Notes under the pieces: generated by a model | The model's database searches: none | The model's input: only the letters and a program-made list of their open reading frames with translations | Told to the model about the DNA's origin: nothing | Translations under genes and position numbers: made by a program | Origin: Mesorhizobium intechi | GTDB taxonomy: Bacteria > Pseudomonadota > Alphaproteobacteria > Rhizobiales > Rhizobiaceae | Reading direction: 5' to 3' | NCBI RefSeq assembly: GCF_002879535.1 | Contig: NZ_PNOT02000134.1 | Location: 1-43,632, forward strand | Length of the DNA stretch: 43,632 nucleotides | In this document: piece by piece, positions 1 to 10,465 of the stretch | How the letters are laid out: each line of letters opens with the position of its first letter | How positions within the stretch are numbered: position 1 is the first letter of the stretch

Positions 1-2
1 CC

Positions 3-98
3 GTCCAGTCGTTCAAGACCAACATGATCTCCGGCAACGTGGCCGACGGCACGCCGATCACGGCCTTCCCTGGCCCTGGCGGCACGCCGTTGCAATAA
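3..98 (+). CDS. C-terminal end of an unidentified protein (5' end outside window)
   Basis: An open frame enters from the left edge and ends at the TAA at 96-98, giving 31 residues. The end of the protein reads SGNVADGTPITAFPGPGG and then TPLQ. The N-x-x-DGTP pattern with a Gly/Pro-rich tail resembles the end of right-handed parallel beta-helix or other extracellular repeat proteins, but that is a weak guess from a short tail. The next gene downstream is icd, more than 300 bases away behind a strong hairpin, so this is probably a separate transcription unit. Confidence 0.5.
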   Translation, partial: VQSFKTNMISGNVADGTPITAFPGPGGTPLQ

Positions 99-130
99 GC
101 GCCCGCCGCCCGGAGGCGGCAGCATGAAAC

Positions 131-177
131 AAAGGCGATGCCGCCTGCCTCACGATTGGCAGTGCGGCATCGACTTT
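131..177. terminator. Long intergenic hairpin, probable bidirectional terminator
   Basis: AAAG, then CGATGCCGC (136-144) and CTGCC (145-149), pair with GGCAG (158-162), GCGGCATCG (164-172) and CTTT (174-177). The loop is eight bases, with one bulge and one mismatch. The A-rich left arm and T-rich right arm fit a terminator usable on either strand. It lies just after the gene that ends at 98. A smaller GCCGCC/GGCGGC hairpin lies at 105-120. Confidence 0.5.
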
Positions 178-246
178 CTGTTGACGATTGCAGGATCGGC
201 TCACCGTTCCACGGAAACGCCGAACCGCTCCGTCCCCTTGTTTCGC

Positions 247-291
247 GGCAATTTCGAACGAAAACCCGCTTCACACTTTTCCTGGAATTGC
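247..291. repeat. Dispersed intergenic repeat, copy 1
   Basis: The sequence starts GGCAATTTCG, carries a central ACCCGCTTCACACTTTTC core and ends GGAATTGC, so GCAATT at 248-253 and AATTGC at 286-291 are inverted ends. A shorter relative lies at 23975-24017 in this window. I recognise the ACCGCTTC-ACACTTTT-CTGGAATTGC pattern as a frequent intergenic element of Rhizobiales chromosomes. That recollection is not checked here. The rest of 99-416 holds no gene that I can support. Confidence 0.45.
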
Positions 292-416
292 GCCGGCAGC
301 AGCCTGCTTCCGCATTGCCCGGTTTGCGCCGTCCGGATCGCTTTGCTATAGGCGAAGTCCCTATCCTGGCGGGGCCGACCCGCCATCCCCCAACTGTTGA
401 ACGAGGCATTCTTTCC

Positions 417-1628
417 ATGGCGAAGATCAAGGTGGCGAACCCGGTCGTCGAACTCGACGGCGACGAGATGACCCGCATCATCTGGCAGTTCATCAAGGAC
501 AAGCTGATCCACCCTTATCTCGACCTCAAGCTCGAATATTACGACCTCGGCATCGAGCACCGCGATGCCACAAACGACCAGGTGACCATCGACTCGGCCA
601 ACGCCATCAAGAAATACGGCGTCGGCGTGAAATGCGCGACGATCACCCCCGACGAACAGCGCGTCGAGGAGTTCAAGCTGAAGAAGATGTGGAAATCGCC
701 GAACGGCACGATCCGCAACATCCTCGGCGGCACCATCTTCCGCGAGCCGATCATCATGAAGAACGTGCCGCGCCTGGTGCCGGGCTGGACCAAGCCGATC
801 ATCGTCGGCCGCCACGCCTTCGGCGACCAGTACCGCGCCACCGATTTCCGCTTCCCCGGCAAGGGCAAGCTGACGATCAAGTTCGTCGGCGAGGACGGGA
901 CGGTGATCGAGCATGACGTGTTCGACGCTCCCGGCGCCGGCGTCGCCATGGCGATGTACAATCTCGATGAGTCGATCCGCGAGTTCGCCCGCGCCTCGCT
1001 GAACTACGGCCTGCTGCGCAACTATCCGGTCTATCTGTCGACCAAGAACACCATCCTGAAAGCCTATGACGGCCGCTTCAAGGACATTTTCCAGGAAGTC
1101 TACGAGGCTGAATTCGAGGCCGAGTTCAAGTCGAAGAAGTTGTGGTACGAGCACCGCCTGATCGACGACATGGTGGCTTCCAGCCTGAAATGGTCGGGCG
1201 GCTATGTCTGGGCCTGCAAGAACTACGACGGCGACGTGCAGTCCGACACGGTGGCGCAAGGCTTTGGCTCGCTCGGCCTGATGACCTCGGTGCTGATGAC
1301 GCCGGACGGCAAGACCGTGGAAGCCGAAGCGGCGCATGGCACCGTCACCCGCCACTACCGCCAGCACCAGAAGGGCGAGGAAACCTCGACCAATTCGATC
1401 GCCTCGATCTTCGCCTGGACCCGTGGCCTCGCCCACCGCGCCAAGCTCGACGACAATGCCGAACTGAAGCGTTTTGCCGAGACGCTGGAAAAGGTCTGCA
1501 TCCAGACTGTCGAGTCCGGCTTCATGACCAAGGACCTGTCGCTGCTGATCGGTCCCGATCAGCCCTGGCTCTCGACCACCGGCTTCCTCGACAAGATCGA
1601 CGAGAACTTGCAGAAGGCGATGGCATAA
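417..1628 (+). CDS. icd: Isocitrate dehydrogenase, NADP-dependent
   Basis: This is a cytosolic TCA-cycle enzyme that oxidatively decarboxylates isocitrate to 2-oxoglutarate and makes NADPH. The protein of 403 residues starts [20 protein letters not shown], the usual start of the dimeric eukaryotic-type IDH found in rhizobia. Visible family motifs are [17 protein letters not shown], which binds isocitrate, and the cofactor-site stretch [14 protein letters not shown] near residue 305. The frame is open upstream to 138, but the family start is the ATG at 417; the extra upstream residues look nothing like IDH. A clear intrinsic terminator follows at 1649-1680, so icd is probably transcribed alone. 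Identification is firm. Confidence 0.97.
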   Translation: MAKIKVANPVVELDGDEMTRIIWQFIKDKLIHPYLDLKLEYYDLGIEHRDATNDQVTIDSANAIKKYGVGVKCATITPDEQRVEEFKLKKMWKSPNGTIRNILGGTIFREPIIMKNVPRLVPGWTKPIIVGRHAFGDQYRATDFRFPGKGKLTIKFVGEDGTVIEHDVFDAPGAGVAMAMYNLDESIREFARASLNYGLLRNYPVYLSTKNTILKAYDGRFKDIFQEVYEAEFEAEFKSKKLWYEHRLIDDMVASSLKWSGGYVWACKNYDGDVQSDTVAQGFGSLGLMTSVLMTPDGKTVEAEAAHGTVTRHYRQHQKGEETSTNSIASIFAWTRGLAHRAKLDDNAELKRFAETLEKVCIQTVESGFMTKDLSLLIGPDQPWLSTTGFLDKIDENLQKAMA

Positions 1629-1648
1629 GAGCCCACATTTCCACATGC

Positions 1649-1680
1649 CGAAGGCTCCGAAAGGAGCCTTCGCTTTTTTT
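1649..1680 (+). terminator. Intrinsic terminator of icd
   Basis: CGAAGGCTCC, a GAAA loop and GGAGCCTTCG form a perfect 10-bp stem, followed directly by CTTTTTTT. It lies 20 bases after the icd stop codon and before the GST start at 1708. Confidence 0.93.
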
Positions 1681-1707
1681 GGGCCGCGAAAGAAAAGGGC
1701 TGATACT

Positions 1708-2334
1708 ATGACCAGGCCAGTCCTCCATGGCGCGGACTACAGTGTCTATGTACGCATCGCGCGGATGGCGCTGGAGGAGAAGGGTGTCGACTACGAACTC
1801 GTTCCGCTCGATATCTTCGCCGCCGACGGCATCCCGGCCTGGTATCTGAGAAATCACCCGTTCGGCCGCATCCCGGCCTTCGAGCATGACGGTTTCCGCC
1901 TCTTCGAGACGAATGCGATCACCCGCTATGTCGACGAGGCTTTCGACGGTCCGGCGCTGCAGCCCGCCGATGCGCGCGGCCGCGCCAGGATGGGCCAGAT
2001 GACAGGCATGCTCGACGCCTATGGCTACCGCGCCATGGTTTGGGACGTTGCCGTCGAGCGGCTGGAGAAGGCGGAGCCGGACGAGGCGTTGATCGCCGGT
2101 GGCCTGAGCCAGGCAGAGACGGTGCTGCGTGTGCTCACCTCGCTCAAGGCTCCGGGACGGTGGCTGCTAGGCGACCAGGTGACGCTGGCCGACCTGCATG
2201 CGGCTCCGATCATCGCCTATTTCCTCAAGGTCGCCGAGGGGCAAAAGCTGCTGGCCGAGTTCGCAGACATCCAAGGCTGGTACACGCACATTGCCGCTCG
2301 TCCAAGCTTTGCTCGCACCGAGAAAGCCGAATAG
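1708..2334 (+). CDS. Glutathione S-transferase family protein
   Basis: The protein has 208 residues, normal for a soluble GST. The N-terminal thioredoxin-fold half (about residues 1-78) starts MTRPVLHGADYSVYVRIA and holds NHPFGRIPAFEHDG, with the conserved cis-Pro, followed by LFETNAITRYVDE, the glutathione-contacting Glu/Thr region. The helical C-terminal half contains GDQVTLADLHAAPIIAY, the N-capping motif of GSTs. The ATG at 1708 is preferred because AAAAGGGC lies just upstream; the longer frame from 1645 would start inside the icd terminator. Substrate unknown. The position beside icd and near alaS recalls other Rhizobiales chromosomes. Confidence 0.9.
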   Translation: MTRPVLHGADYSVYVRIARMALEEKGVDYELVPLDIFAADGIPAWYLRNHPFGRIPAFEHDGFRLFETNAITRYVDEAFDGPALQPADARGRARMGQMTGMLDAYGYRAMVWDVAVERLEKAEPDEALIAGGLSQAETVLRVLTSLKAPGRWLLGDQVTLADLHAAPIIAYFLKVAEGQKLLAEFADIQGWYTHIAARPSFARTEKAE

Positions 2335-2443
2335 CGCATCAATCGGGACGATAGATTTCCGAAAAGCGTCGGCCTGATGCATGGTCAGCGTTGGCCTATC
2401 TTCTCCGCATCGGCCTTCGAAACATCCAGGCGGCAGGCGCGCG

Positions 2444-2923
2444 TTAGAACCTGATTTCTGGCCGGGTCACCATCAGCCAGAGGATCGCAAGCACCGCGCC
2501 AAAGGCGGGAAGGCCGCAAGCAAACCAGATGCGAAACAGGCGTTTCTCCTCGGCAGGCAGCGGCGCGCTTTCGATGGCCGCCTGCCGCGCCAGATTGCGG
2601 ATCCGGACCTGAATCCAGACCACCGGCAGCCAGAACAGGCCAGTCACCACATAGAGCAGCAAGGACAGCACGATCCAGCCTTCGGAGAGGGGCCAGCCCA
2701 CAGCCTGCGCCAGCAACACACCGGTGACCGGCTGCACGATCACGGCGGTCGCCGTAAAGATGGTATCGGCGATGACGACCGTGGCCGCGACATGGGCGAC
2801 GAGATCGGCGCGGCCGCTGCGTTGCGCCATCAGCATGAAGAAGGCAATGCCGGCGCCAGTGCCGAACAGAACCGTGGCGCCGATGACATGCGCCCAGCGC
2901 AATATGTCAGCCCAGAGGCTCAT
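2444..2923 (-). CDS. DUF2269-type integral membrane protein
   Basis: The protein of 159 residues has four predicted membrane spans: residues about 8-30, 43-70, 78-100 and 132-152. It starts MSLWADILRWAHVIGATVLF and has the histidine/glycine-rich first helix typical of DUF2269 proteins. The function of the family is not known to me. Its ATG overlaps the stop of the preceding SDR/DoxX-like gene as ATGA, so translation is probably coupled and the two products may work together in the membrane. A long overlapping open frame reaching 3793 on the same strand is a shadow of the neighbouring gene. Confidence 0.8.
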   Translation of the reverse strand: MSLWADILRWAHVIGATVLFGTGAGIAFFMLMAQRSGRADLVAHVAATVVIADTIFTATAVIVQPVTGVLLAQAVGWPLSEGWIVLSLLLYVVTGLFWLPVVWIQVRIRNLARQAAIESAPLPAEEKRLFRIWFACGLPAFGAVLAILWLMVTRPEIRF

Positions 2924-4215
2924 CGCTCGTCGAGCACCGCGAGCGCCACCAGCACCAGGCAAAGCGCGGGGATCGTCTTGACCAGAGGTCCCAGCGGATC
3001 GAGCCATAGACCTGGGACAAGAAGCGTCGCCCCGACCAGATAGGACAGGGTGATGGCGATCATCGCCAGCAGCGCGCGCCGGGCCACGGAGCGGACCACG
3101 ACAGCCGCGCCAACCAGGATATCCGCCGCGCTTCCGGCCAGAACCGCGATATGAGCGAAGCTCGCCGACACGCCATGGGAAACAAGGATATCCGCCGCCG
3201 CGTCTTGCCGCATCAGACCGATGACACCCGAAACAAGCCAGAACAGGGACAGGCAAGCAAAGATGACAGGTTTTGCCAGCCACAGGCGGGCGAACCATCG
3301 CTCCTGGGCATTGGCGGGCATGTCGGCCAGCGTTGCTTCCAGCGGCTGAAGCGGACGGTCGGAAACCTGGTTCCAGGCTGTTGCGTCGCCTGTCACGCCC
3401 CGCGCCACAGCGGCAAGTGCTGCGCTGCGCAGCGGGGAGCGCCAGCCAACAATGCCAAGCATATCGGCAACTGCGCCCGCAAGCCGGCCGAGCATGGCAG
3501 GCATCGGCACCACTCTCGCCGGCGGCAGACCAAGCCACGCACGCAAGGTGGAGAGGACCTCGGCGAGCGGCCGGGCATTGTCCTCGACCAGATCGAGTGC
3601 AAGTCGGGACGGCAGCGGCCCGGCGACCGCGCGCGCCACCGCGTCGGCGACGTCGGTGACCGCCACGGTCTGGATCGGCTGGCGCGGCATGACGGCCGGG
3701 ATAAAACCCGGGAATGCCGCAAGGGCGCGCAGAAGTGCCGTTCCGCCATAGGCGGTCCGCGCGATCACCAAGCCGGGCCGCAGGATGGTCCACTCCAGCG
3801 AGGAGCTTGCGACGGCCTTGTCGCCTTGCGCCTTGCTGCTGAAGAAAGGATTTGCCGAAGCGAGATCGGCGCCGATCGCGGAGATCTGCACAAAGCGGCG
3901 CACACCGGCCTGTCCGCAGGCCGCGACGAGTGCCGCCACCGAACCCCGGTGAACGGCGTCGAGGCGGTCGCGCGGGCCGTCCTGCAAGGCGCCCGCCGCG
4001 TTGACGACCGCGTCCATGCCGGCAACCACCGGCAGCCAGTTTTCAGCTACAAGCAGTTTCGACATGTCCGCCGCGATCCAGCGAACCGTCGGCCGGCGGC
4101 GCCCGGCATCGCGAACATCGCGACCGAGGCCGGTCACATGATGACCGTCGCGAAGCAGACGGCCGATGACAGTGTCCCCGATCAACCCATAGCCACCGAG
4201 GACGAGAACATTCAT
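2920..4215 (-). CDS. SDR/NAD(P)-dependent epimerase-like domain fused to a DoxX-like membrane domain
   Basis: The protein has 431 residues. The N-terminal part (about 1-290) is an extended or atypical short-chain dehydrogenase: GGYGLIGDTVIGRL is the Rossmann glycine motif, and DAVVNAAGALQDG and RFVQISAIGAD follow at the expected spacing. The C-terminal part (about 300-431) has four hydrophobic segments resembling DoxX-like domains. The catalytic YxxxK is not obvious, so it may be an NmrA-like binding or reductase protein. The start lies only 10 bases after alaS, so read-through from alaS is likely. The stop overlaps the DUF2269 gene. The partner substrate is unknown. Confidence 0.82.
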   Translation of the reverse strand: MNVLVLGGYGLIGDTVIGRLLRDGHHVTGLGRDVRDAGRRRPTVRWIAADMSKLLVAENWLPVVAGMDAVVNAAGALQDGPRDRLDAVHRGSVAALVAACGQAGVRRFVQISAIGADLASANPFFSSKAQGDKAVASSSLEWTILRPGLVIARTAYGGTALLRALAAFPGFIPAVMPRQPIQTVAVTDVADAVARAVAGPLPSRLALDLVEDNARPLAEVLSTLRAWLGLPPARVVPMPAMLGRLAGAVADMLGIVGWRSPLRSAALAAVARGVTGDATAWNQVSDRPLQPLEATLADMPANAQERWFARLWLAKPVIFACLSLFWLVSGVIGLMRQDAAADILVSHGVSASFAHIAVLAGSAADILVGAAVVVRSVARRALLAMIAITLSYLVGATLLVPGLWLDPLGPLVKTIPALCLVLVALAVLDER

Positions 4216-4225
4216 GTCATGGCCT

Positions 4226-6892
4226 TCAGGCGGCTTCGAGCGCCGCCCTCACAGCCGCGATCGCATCATTGGCCTTCGAGGCATCCGGGCCGCCGGCCTG
4301 GGCCATGTCGGGCCGCCCGCCACCGCCCTGTCCGCCCAAGGCGGCGGAGGCCACGCGCACAAGGTCGACGGCGCTGAAGCGGCCGACGAGATCGTCGGTG
4401 ACGGCGACGACGACGCTTGCCTTGTTGTCCTCGCCGGCACCGACGAAGACGACGACGCCGGAGCCGAGCGAGGTCTTGCCGGCATCGGCCAGCGGCTTCA
4501 GATCCTTCGGCGAGACGCCGGAGACCGCCTTGCCGAGGAAGCCGACGCCTGCGACCGTCTCGTTCTCCGAGGGCGCACCCGCCGCGGCACCGCCGCCGAG
4601 TGCCAGCTTTTTGCGCGCTTCGGTCAGTTCCTTCTCGAGCTTCTTGCGCTCCTCGAGCAAGGTCTCGACGCGCGCCGGCACGTCGGCGGGCGAGATTTTC
4701 AGCACGGCCGCCGCCGCCTTCAGACGCCGGTCCTGCTCGTCGAGATATTTTCTGGCCGCTTCGCCGGTAAGCGCCTCGATGCGACGCACGCCGGCGGCGA
4801 CCGCGCTATCGGAGACCACCCGGACCAGGCCGATATCGCCCGTCGCCCTGACATGGGTGCCGCCGCAGAGTTCGACTGAATAGGGCCGGTTGGCCTTGGC
4901 GCCATGCAGCCCGGTGCCCATCGACACGACGCGTACCTCGTCGCCGTATTTCTCGCCGAACAGCGCCATGGCGCCCTCGGCGATGGCGTCGTCGACCGAC
5001 ATCAGGCGCGTGGTCACGGGGCTGTTCTGCACGACGATTTCGTTGGCCATGCGCTCTACCTCTTCGAGCTCCTCGGCCGAGATCGGCTTGTTGTGCGAAA
5101 TGTCGAAGCGCAGACGCTCGGGCGCGACCAGCGAGCCCTTCTGTGCGACATGGGTGCCCAGCACCTCGCGCAGCGCCTCGTGGATCAGGTGCGTGGCGGA
5201 GTGGTTCGCCCGCAGCCTGGTGCGACGTGCGTGATCGACCTTGAGCTCGACGGCAGCGCCGGTCTTGACCGTGCCGCTCGCCACCTTTCCTAGATGAACG
5301 AACAGCCCGTCGGCCTTCTTCTGCGTGTCGGAGATCTCGATCGAGAACCCTTCGCCCGAGATGATGCCGGTATCGCCCATCTGGCCACCGGACTCACCGT
5401 AGAACGGCGTCTGGTTGACGACCACCGCAACGGCGTCGCCCTTGCTGGCGCTGTCGACGGTCTTGCCGTCCTTGACCAGCGCCTGGATGAGGCCTTCCGC
5501 CTGCTCGGTCTCGTAACCGAGGAATTCGGTGGCGCCGGTCTGTTCGCGCACGGAGAACCATACCGTCTCGGTCGCGGCCTCGCCGGAGCCCGCCCAATGC
5601 TTGCGGGCCTCGGCCTTCTGCTGCTCCATCGCATTGGTGAAGCCGGCAAGATCGACCGAGATGTCGCGCTGGCGCAGCGCGTCCTGCGTCAGGTCGAGGG
5701 GGAAACCGTAGGTGTCGTAAAGCTTGAAGGCCGTCTCGCCATCCAGCATGTCGCCCGCATGCAGCGTTTCCGTCGCCTCGGAGAGCAGGCCGAGGCCGCG
5801 CACCAGCGTCTTGCGGAAGCGCGTCTCTTCGAGCTTCAGCGTCTCGGTAATCAGCTGTTCGCCGCGCAGCAGTTCAGGATAGGCCTGGCCCATCTCGCGC
5901 ACCAGCGCCGGCACCAGCTTCCACATCAGCGGCTCGTTCGCGCCGAGCAGCTGCGCGTGGCGCATGGCGCGGCGCATGATGCGGCGCAGAACATAGCCGC
6001 GGCCTTCGTTCGACGGCAAGACACCGTCGGCGACCAGGAAGGAGGACGACCGCAAATGGTCGGCGATGACGCGGTAGGAAGCCACCGTTTCCGCATCGGG
6101 CGCACGGCCGAGCGCGGAGGAGGCCGCGTCGATCAGGTGACGGAACAGGTCGGTCTCGAAGACGCTTTCCACCCCTTGCAGGATGGAAGCCATGCGCTCC
6201 AGGCCCATGCCGGTGTCGATGGACGGGCGCGGCAGGTCGATGCGCTCCTCCTTCGTCACCTGTTCATACTGCATGAACACCAGGTTCCAGAATTCGAGGA
6301 AGCGGTCACCATCCTCTTCGGGGCTGCCGGGAGGGCCACCCCAGATGTGCTCGCCACGATCGATGAAGATCTCCGAGCACGGGCCGCAGGGGCCCGTGTC
6401 GCCCATCGCCCAGAAATTATCCGAGGTCGCGATGCGGATGATGCGATCGTCCGAGAAACCGGCGATCTTCTTCCACAAGCCGGCCGCCTCGTCGTCCGTG
6501 TGGTAGACGGTGACCAGCAGCTTGTCCTTCTTGAGCCCGAACTCCTTGGTGATCAGGTTCCAGGCTAGCTCGATGGCACGCTCCTTGAAGTAATCGCCGA
6601 AGGAGAAATTGCCGAGCATCTCGAAGAAGGTCAGATGGCGCGCGGTGTAGCCGACATTGTCGAGGTCGTTGTGCTTGCCGCCGGCTCGAACGCTCTTCTG
6701 GGCAGTGGTGGCGCGCGAATAGGACCGCTTCTCCAGGCCGGTGAAGACGTTCTTGAACTGCACCATGCCGGCATTGGTGAACATCAATGTCGGATCGTTG
6801 CGCGGCACGAGCGGGCTCGAGGCCACGACCTCGTGGCCCTCCTTGCGGAAATAGTCGAGAAATGTCGACCGGATCTCGTTCACGCCACTCAT
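4226..6892 (-). CDS. alaS: Alanyl-tRNA synthetase
   Basis: This class II synthetase charges tRNA-Ala and edits misacylated Ser/Gly. It has 888 residues, the full family length. The N-terminal catalytic core starts [20 protein letters not shown] and includes [20 protein letters not shown]. The editing domain carries the zinc-binding pair HSATHLIHE (HxxxH) and LCGGTHV. The C-terminal oligomerisation/DHHA1 region ends near [21 protein letters not shown], with the GG-rich GGRPxxAQ signature. The gene follows recA on the same strand, an old bacterial pairing, but without recX between them. A terminator hairpin separates it from recA. Confidence 0.98.
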   Translation of the reverse strand: MSGVNEIRSTFLDYFRKEGHEVVASSPLVPRNDPTLMFTNAGMVQFKNVFTGLEKRSYSRATTAQKSVRAGGKHNDLDNVGYTARHLTFFEMLGNFSFGDYFKERAIELAWNLITKEFGLKKDKLLVTVYHTDDEAAGLWKKIAGFSDDRIIRIATSDNFWAMGDTGPCGPCSEIFIDRGEHIWGGPPGSPEEDGDRFLEFWNLVFMQYEQVTKEERIDLPRPSIDTGMGLERMASILQGVESVFETDLFRHLIDAASSALGRAPDAETVASYRVIADHLRSSSFLVADGVLPSNEGRGYVLRRIMRRAMRHAQLLGANEPLMWKLVPALVREMGQAYPELLRGEQLITETLKLEETRFRKTLVRGLGLLSEATETLHAGDMLDGETAFKLYDTYGFPLDLTQDALRQRDISVDLAGFTNAMEQQKAEARKHWAGSGEAATETVWFSVREQTGATEFLGYETEQAEGLIQALVKDGKTVDSASKGDAVAVVVNQTPFYGESGGQMGDTGIISGEGFSIEISDTQKKADGLFVHLGKVASGTVKTGAAVELKVDHARRTRLRANHSATHLIHEALREVLGTHVAQKGSLVAPERLRFDISHNKPISAEELEEVERMANEIVVQNSPVTTRLMSVDDAIAEGAMALFGEKYGDEVRVVSMGTGLHGAKANRPYSVELCGGTHVRATGDIGLVRVVSDSAVAAGVRRIEALTGEAARKYLDEQDRRLKAAAAVLKISPADVPARVETLLEERKKLEKELTEARKKLALGGGAAAGAPSENETVAGVGFLGKAVSGVSPKDLKPLADAGKTSLGSGVVVFVGAGEDNKASVVVAVTDDLVGRFSAVDLVRVASAALGGQGGGGRPDMAQAGGPDASKANDAIAAVRAALEAA

Positions 6893-7044
6893 GACTGCTG
6901 CCTTTTCGCGAAACCCGCCGGCGCGGCCGGCGGAAACTGGTGTCTGCTTTCCAGAAATAGACTTGGCCTTTTAGCGGGCACGCTCCAGCCTGTCCAGAAA
7001 CACGGAACTGGGCCAATCTCGGGAGTCTATTGGTCCCAAAAACG

Positions 7045-7074
7045 AAAACCGCCGGCGCGAAGGCCGGCGGTTTT
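7045..7074. terminator. Terminator between recA and alaS
   Basis: AAAACCGCCGGC and GCCGGCGGTTTT form a perfect 12-bp stem around a six-base loop. The arms end in A-run and T-run, so it can work in either direction. It lies 78 bases beyond the recA stop and 153 bases before the alaS start. It should end recA mRNA and make alaS depend on its own promoter in 6893-7044. Confidence 0.88.
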
Positions 7075-7151
7075 GGACGCGGTACTAAAGAACTCGATTA
7101 CTTAAGCATCGGATCATAGGTCGACTTTATGGCCGAACTCTGTCCGTTGCC

Positions 7152-8249
<1,098 letters not shown>

Positions 8250-8304
8250 GATACATCACCCCTTGGTCGTCAATGAAGGCCGGACAATCCGTAATCCCTG
8301 CCAT

Positions 8305-8333
8305 TTTGTACCTTTTTTGTTCTCGTTTGGCAA
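8305..8333 (-). promoter_or_regulatory. Probable recA promoter
   Basis: On the minus strand TTGCCA (8333-8328) and TACAAA (8310-8305) are separated by exactly 17 bases, facing recA and ending 55 bases before its start codon. The LexA-like box at 8308-8322 fills the spacer and touches the -10 element, the usual geometry for repression. Confidence 0.6.
8308..8322 (-). promoter_or_regulatory. LexA-like SOS box in the recA promoter
   Basis: The minus strand reads GAAC-N7-GTAC (GAACAAAAAAGGTAC). Alphaproteobacterial LexA usually recognises a direct repeat, GAAC-N7-GAAC (GTTC-N7-GTTC on the other strand). This site differs at one position. Its place inside the promoter spacer supports the call. 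Confidence 0.55.
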
Positions 8334-8373
8334 GAGGGATCAAATGTCTGAAAAACAAGTCATATCCGGATTT

Positions 8374-8388
8374 GTTCTTTTTTCGTAC
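8374..8388 (+). promoter_or_regulatory. Second LexA-like box upstream of recA
   Basis: GTTC-N7-GTAC (GTTCTTTTTTCGTAC) has one mismatch to GTTC-N7-GTTC and the same T-rich spacer as the box at 8308. The two are 66 bases apart, start to start, and lie in opposite orientation. It could be a second operator for recA or serve the divergent psuK gene. Weak on its own. Confidence 0.3.
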
Positions 8389-8528
8389 CAAGAGATCGAA
8401 CAGGAATGCACCCGCATTGGGCCAGACTGCCCGATTGCACCGATCCGCCGAATCGCCATCTTGCTGGCGAAGTCCATCGCGCAGTCTAGCGCTTGTGCAG
8501 TTGCAATAACAAAGGGCATATCGCCGGC

Positions 8529-9473
8529 ATGGTGAAATCCATAGAGATACTGGCCGTGGGCGGCGCCCATATCGACCGGCGCGGCCAGGTGTCAGGCACG
8601 TATGTGCCGGCCGCGTCCAATCCCGGCACGATGCGCGAGGACGTCGGCGGCGGCGTGTTCAACGCGCTGCGCAGCACGGTGCGGCGCGGCGTGTCGGGCT
8701 CGCTGATATCGATGCGAGGCGGCGATGCCGGGGCGGACGCCATTTCGCGAGCTATCGCCGAGGCAGGCATCGCCGACCTGTCGGCGGTCTTCCTCGATCG
8801 CGCGACGCCGAGCTACACCGCGCTGATCGATCGCGAGGGCGAGCTGATCGTCGGCTTCGCCGACATGGCGCTCTATGACCTGGCGTTCCCCAAGCAGATG
8901 AGGCGCTCCAAGGTCCGCGAGGCGATCGTTGCCGCCGATGCCATCCTGTGCGACGCAAATCTGCCGTCGGCGGCACTGGAGCGGCTGGTTTCGCTCGCCG
9001 CGGGCAAGCCGGTGTATGCCATTGCCATTTCGCCGGCCAAGGTGGTCCGGCTTGTACCGGTGCTCGGCGCGCTGGCGCTGGTCTTCATGAACCGGCGCGA
9101 GGCCATCGCGCTGGCCGGCGTCAACGCGAGCGCCGACGAACGGGATGTCGTCGACGGTTTGCGATGCAGCGGCCTTGCCAGCGGCGTCGTGACTGCGGGC
9201 AGCGCGCCGGTGCTGGGTTTCGACGAAACAGGCGCTTTTTCGATCCAGCCGCCGGCGCCGAGAAAAGTCGCTGACGTCACGGGCGCCGGCGACGCGCTGG
9301 CGGGTACGACGGTGGCAGCCCTGCTGCGCGGCCTGCCCCTGCGCCAGGCCTTGCGCGAAGGCGTCGCGGCGGCGACGCTGGCCATCGAAAGCCCAAACGC
9401 CATCCCTGATTTCACCGCGGCGAGCTTCGCGGAAGCTCTGGCTCTTGTGCCGGACGCGCAGGAAGTGGCATGA
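8529..9473 (+). CDS. psuK: PfkB-family sugar kinase, probable pseudouridine kinase
   Basis: This is predicted to phosphorylate pseudouridine to its 5'-phosphate in the cytosol, the step before C-C bond cleavage by the product of the next gene. The protein has 314 residues. An N-terminal ILAVGGAHIDRRG matches the PfkB entry motif, and DVTGAGDALAGTT (about residues 250-262) is the PfkB signature with the catalytic Asp. The specific call rests on the adjacent psuG homologue, 73 bases downstream. The start at 8529 is chosen because the conserved strand begins there; the frame is open to 8493. No strong ribosome-binding site is visible for either start. Confidence 0.82.
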   Translation: MVKSIEILAVGGAHIDRRGQVSGTYVPAASNPGTMREDVGGGVFNALRSTVRRGVSGSLISMRGGDAGADAISRAIAEAGIADLSAVFLDRATPSYTALIDREGELIVGFADMALYDLAFPKQMRRSKVREAIVAADAILCDANLPSAALERLVSLAAGKPVYAIAISPAKVVRLVPVLGALALVFMNRREAIALAGVNASADERDVVDGLRCSGLASGVVTAGSAPVLGFDETGAFSIQPPAPRKVADVTGAGDALAGTTVAALLRGLPLRQALREGVAAATLAIESPNAIPDFTAASFAEALALVPDAQEVA

Positions 9474-9546
9474 GACCGGCAAATTCATAGTATCGCTGGT
9501 GTCGCCGGGTGTCCCCTTGCGCTTCACCCGCGAGTTGGAGATCGAG

Positions 9547-10464
9547 ATGAGACCCGAGACCGCCCGCCCCTTCATCGACATCCACGCACCAGTGGCGCAA
9601 GCCCTGGCCGCCGGGCGCCCGGTTGTGGCACTGGAAAGCACCATCATCACCCATGGCATGCCCTACCCCGACAATGGCGCCATGGCGGCCAATGTCGAGA
9701 AGATCATCAGCGACGGCGGCGCCGTACCGGCGACGATCGCCGTGGTTGGCGGCCGCATCAAGATCGGCCTGTCCGACGGCGAGCGCGAATCGCTGGCGAT
9801 GACCGGGGACGCCATGAAGCTGTCGCGCGCCGACCTCGGCTTCGCCGTCGCGCAAGAACGCACCGGCGGCACCACCGTCGCCGCCACCATGATCGCGGCT
9901 GAAATGGTCGGCATAAAAGTGTTTGCCACCGGCGGCATTGGCGGCGTGCACAAGGGCGCGGAGAAGAGCTTTGACATCTCCGCCGATCTCGACGAATTGG
10001 CACGGACGCCGGTGATCGTCGTCTCGGCCGGCGCCAAGGCGATCCTCGATATCGAAAAGACGCTGGAAGTGCTGGAGACGCGCGGCGTGCCTGTTGTCGG
10101 CCATGGCTGCGAGACGATGCCCGCCTTCTGGTCGCGGCAGTCGCCGTTCCGCGCCCCGCTGACCTTGCACGGACCGGACGAGATCGCGCATTTCTACCGG
10201 ACCAGGGTTGCGCTGGGGCTCGGCGGCGGCGTGCTGGTCGCCAATCCGGTGCCGGAAAACCAGGAAATCCCGGCTGAAGAGATGGCGGGCTACATCGAAG
10301 CCGCGCAAAAGGCGGCCGAGGCGCTCAACGTGACCGGCAAGGCGGTGACGCCGTTCCTGTTGGGGAAGATCCTGGAGCTGACCGGCGGCCGCAGCCTCAA
10401 GACCAACATTGCGCTGGTCGAAAACAATGCGCGGCTGGCGGCCCAGATCGCGAAGGCGCTGTAG
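9547..10464 (+). CDS. psuG: Pseudouridine-5'-phosphate glycosidase
   Basis: This enzyme reversibly cleaves the C-glycosidic bond of pseudouridine 5'-phosphate to uracil and ribose 5-phosphate. The protein has 305 residues. Family motifs are ALESTIITHGMPYP, VVGGRIKIGL, KLSRADLGF, GGTTVAATMIAA and FATGGIGGVHKGAE. They cover the manganese and phosphate sites and the lysine of the active centre. GGAG six bases before the ATG at 9547 fixes the start, although the frame opens at 9445. It works with the upstream kinase to recycle pseudouridine from RNA breakdown. The stop lies one base from the stop of the convergent TfoX-like gene. Confidence 0.95.
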   Translation: MRPETARPFIDIHAPVAQALAAGRPVVALESTIITHGMPYPDNGAMAANVEKIISDGGAVPATIAVVGGRIKIGLSDGERESLAMTGDAMKLSRADLGFAVAQERTGGTTVAATMIAAEMVGIKVFATGGIGGVHKGAEKSFDISADLDELARTPVIVVSAGAKAILDIEKTLEVLETRGVPVVGHGCETMPAFWSRQSPFRAPLTLHGPDEIAHFYRTRVALGLGGGVLVANPVPENQEIPAEEMAGYIEAAQKAAEALNVTGKAVTPFLLGKILELTGGRSLKTNIALVENNARLAAQIAKAL

Positions 10465-10465
10465 T

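Noticed and set aside
201..1646. 481-residue open frame opposite icd
   Set aside because: Antisense shadow of a high-GC gene with strong codon bias; composition is Arg/Asp/Gly/Ala-rich with no family resemblance.
8344..8535. Possible 63-residue gene between recA and psuK, with GAGGG before its ATG and a 7-base overlap with psuK
   Set aside because: No recognisable domain. It lies across the recA control region, including the second LexA-like box. Possible leader peptide at best.
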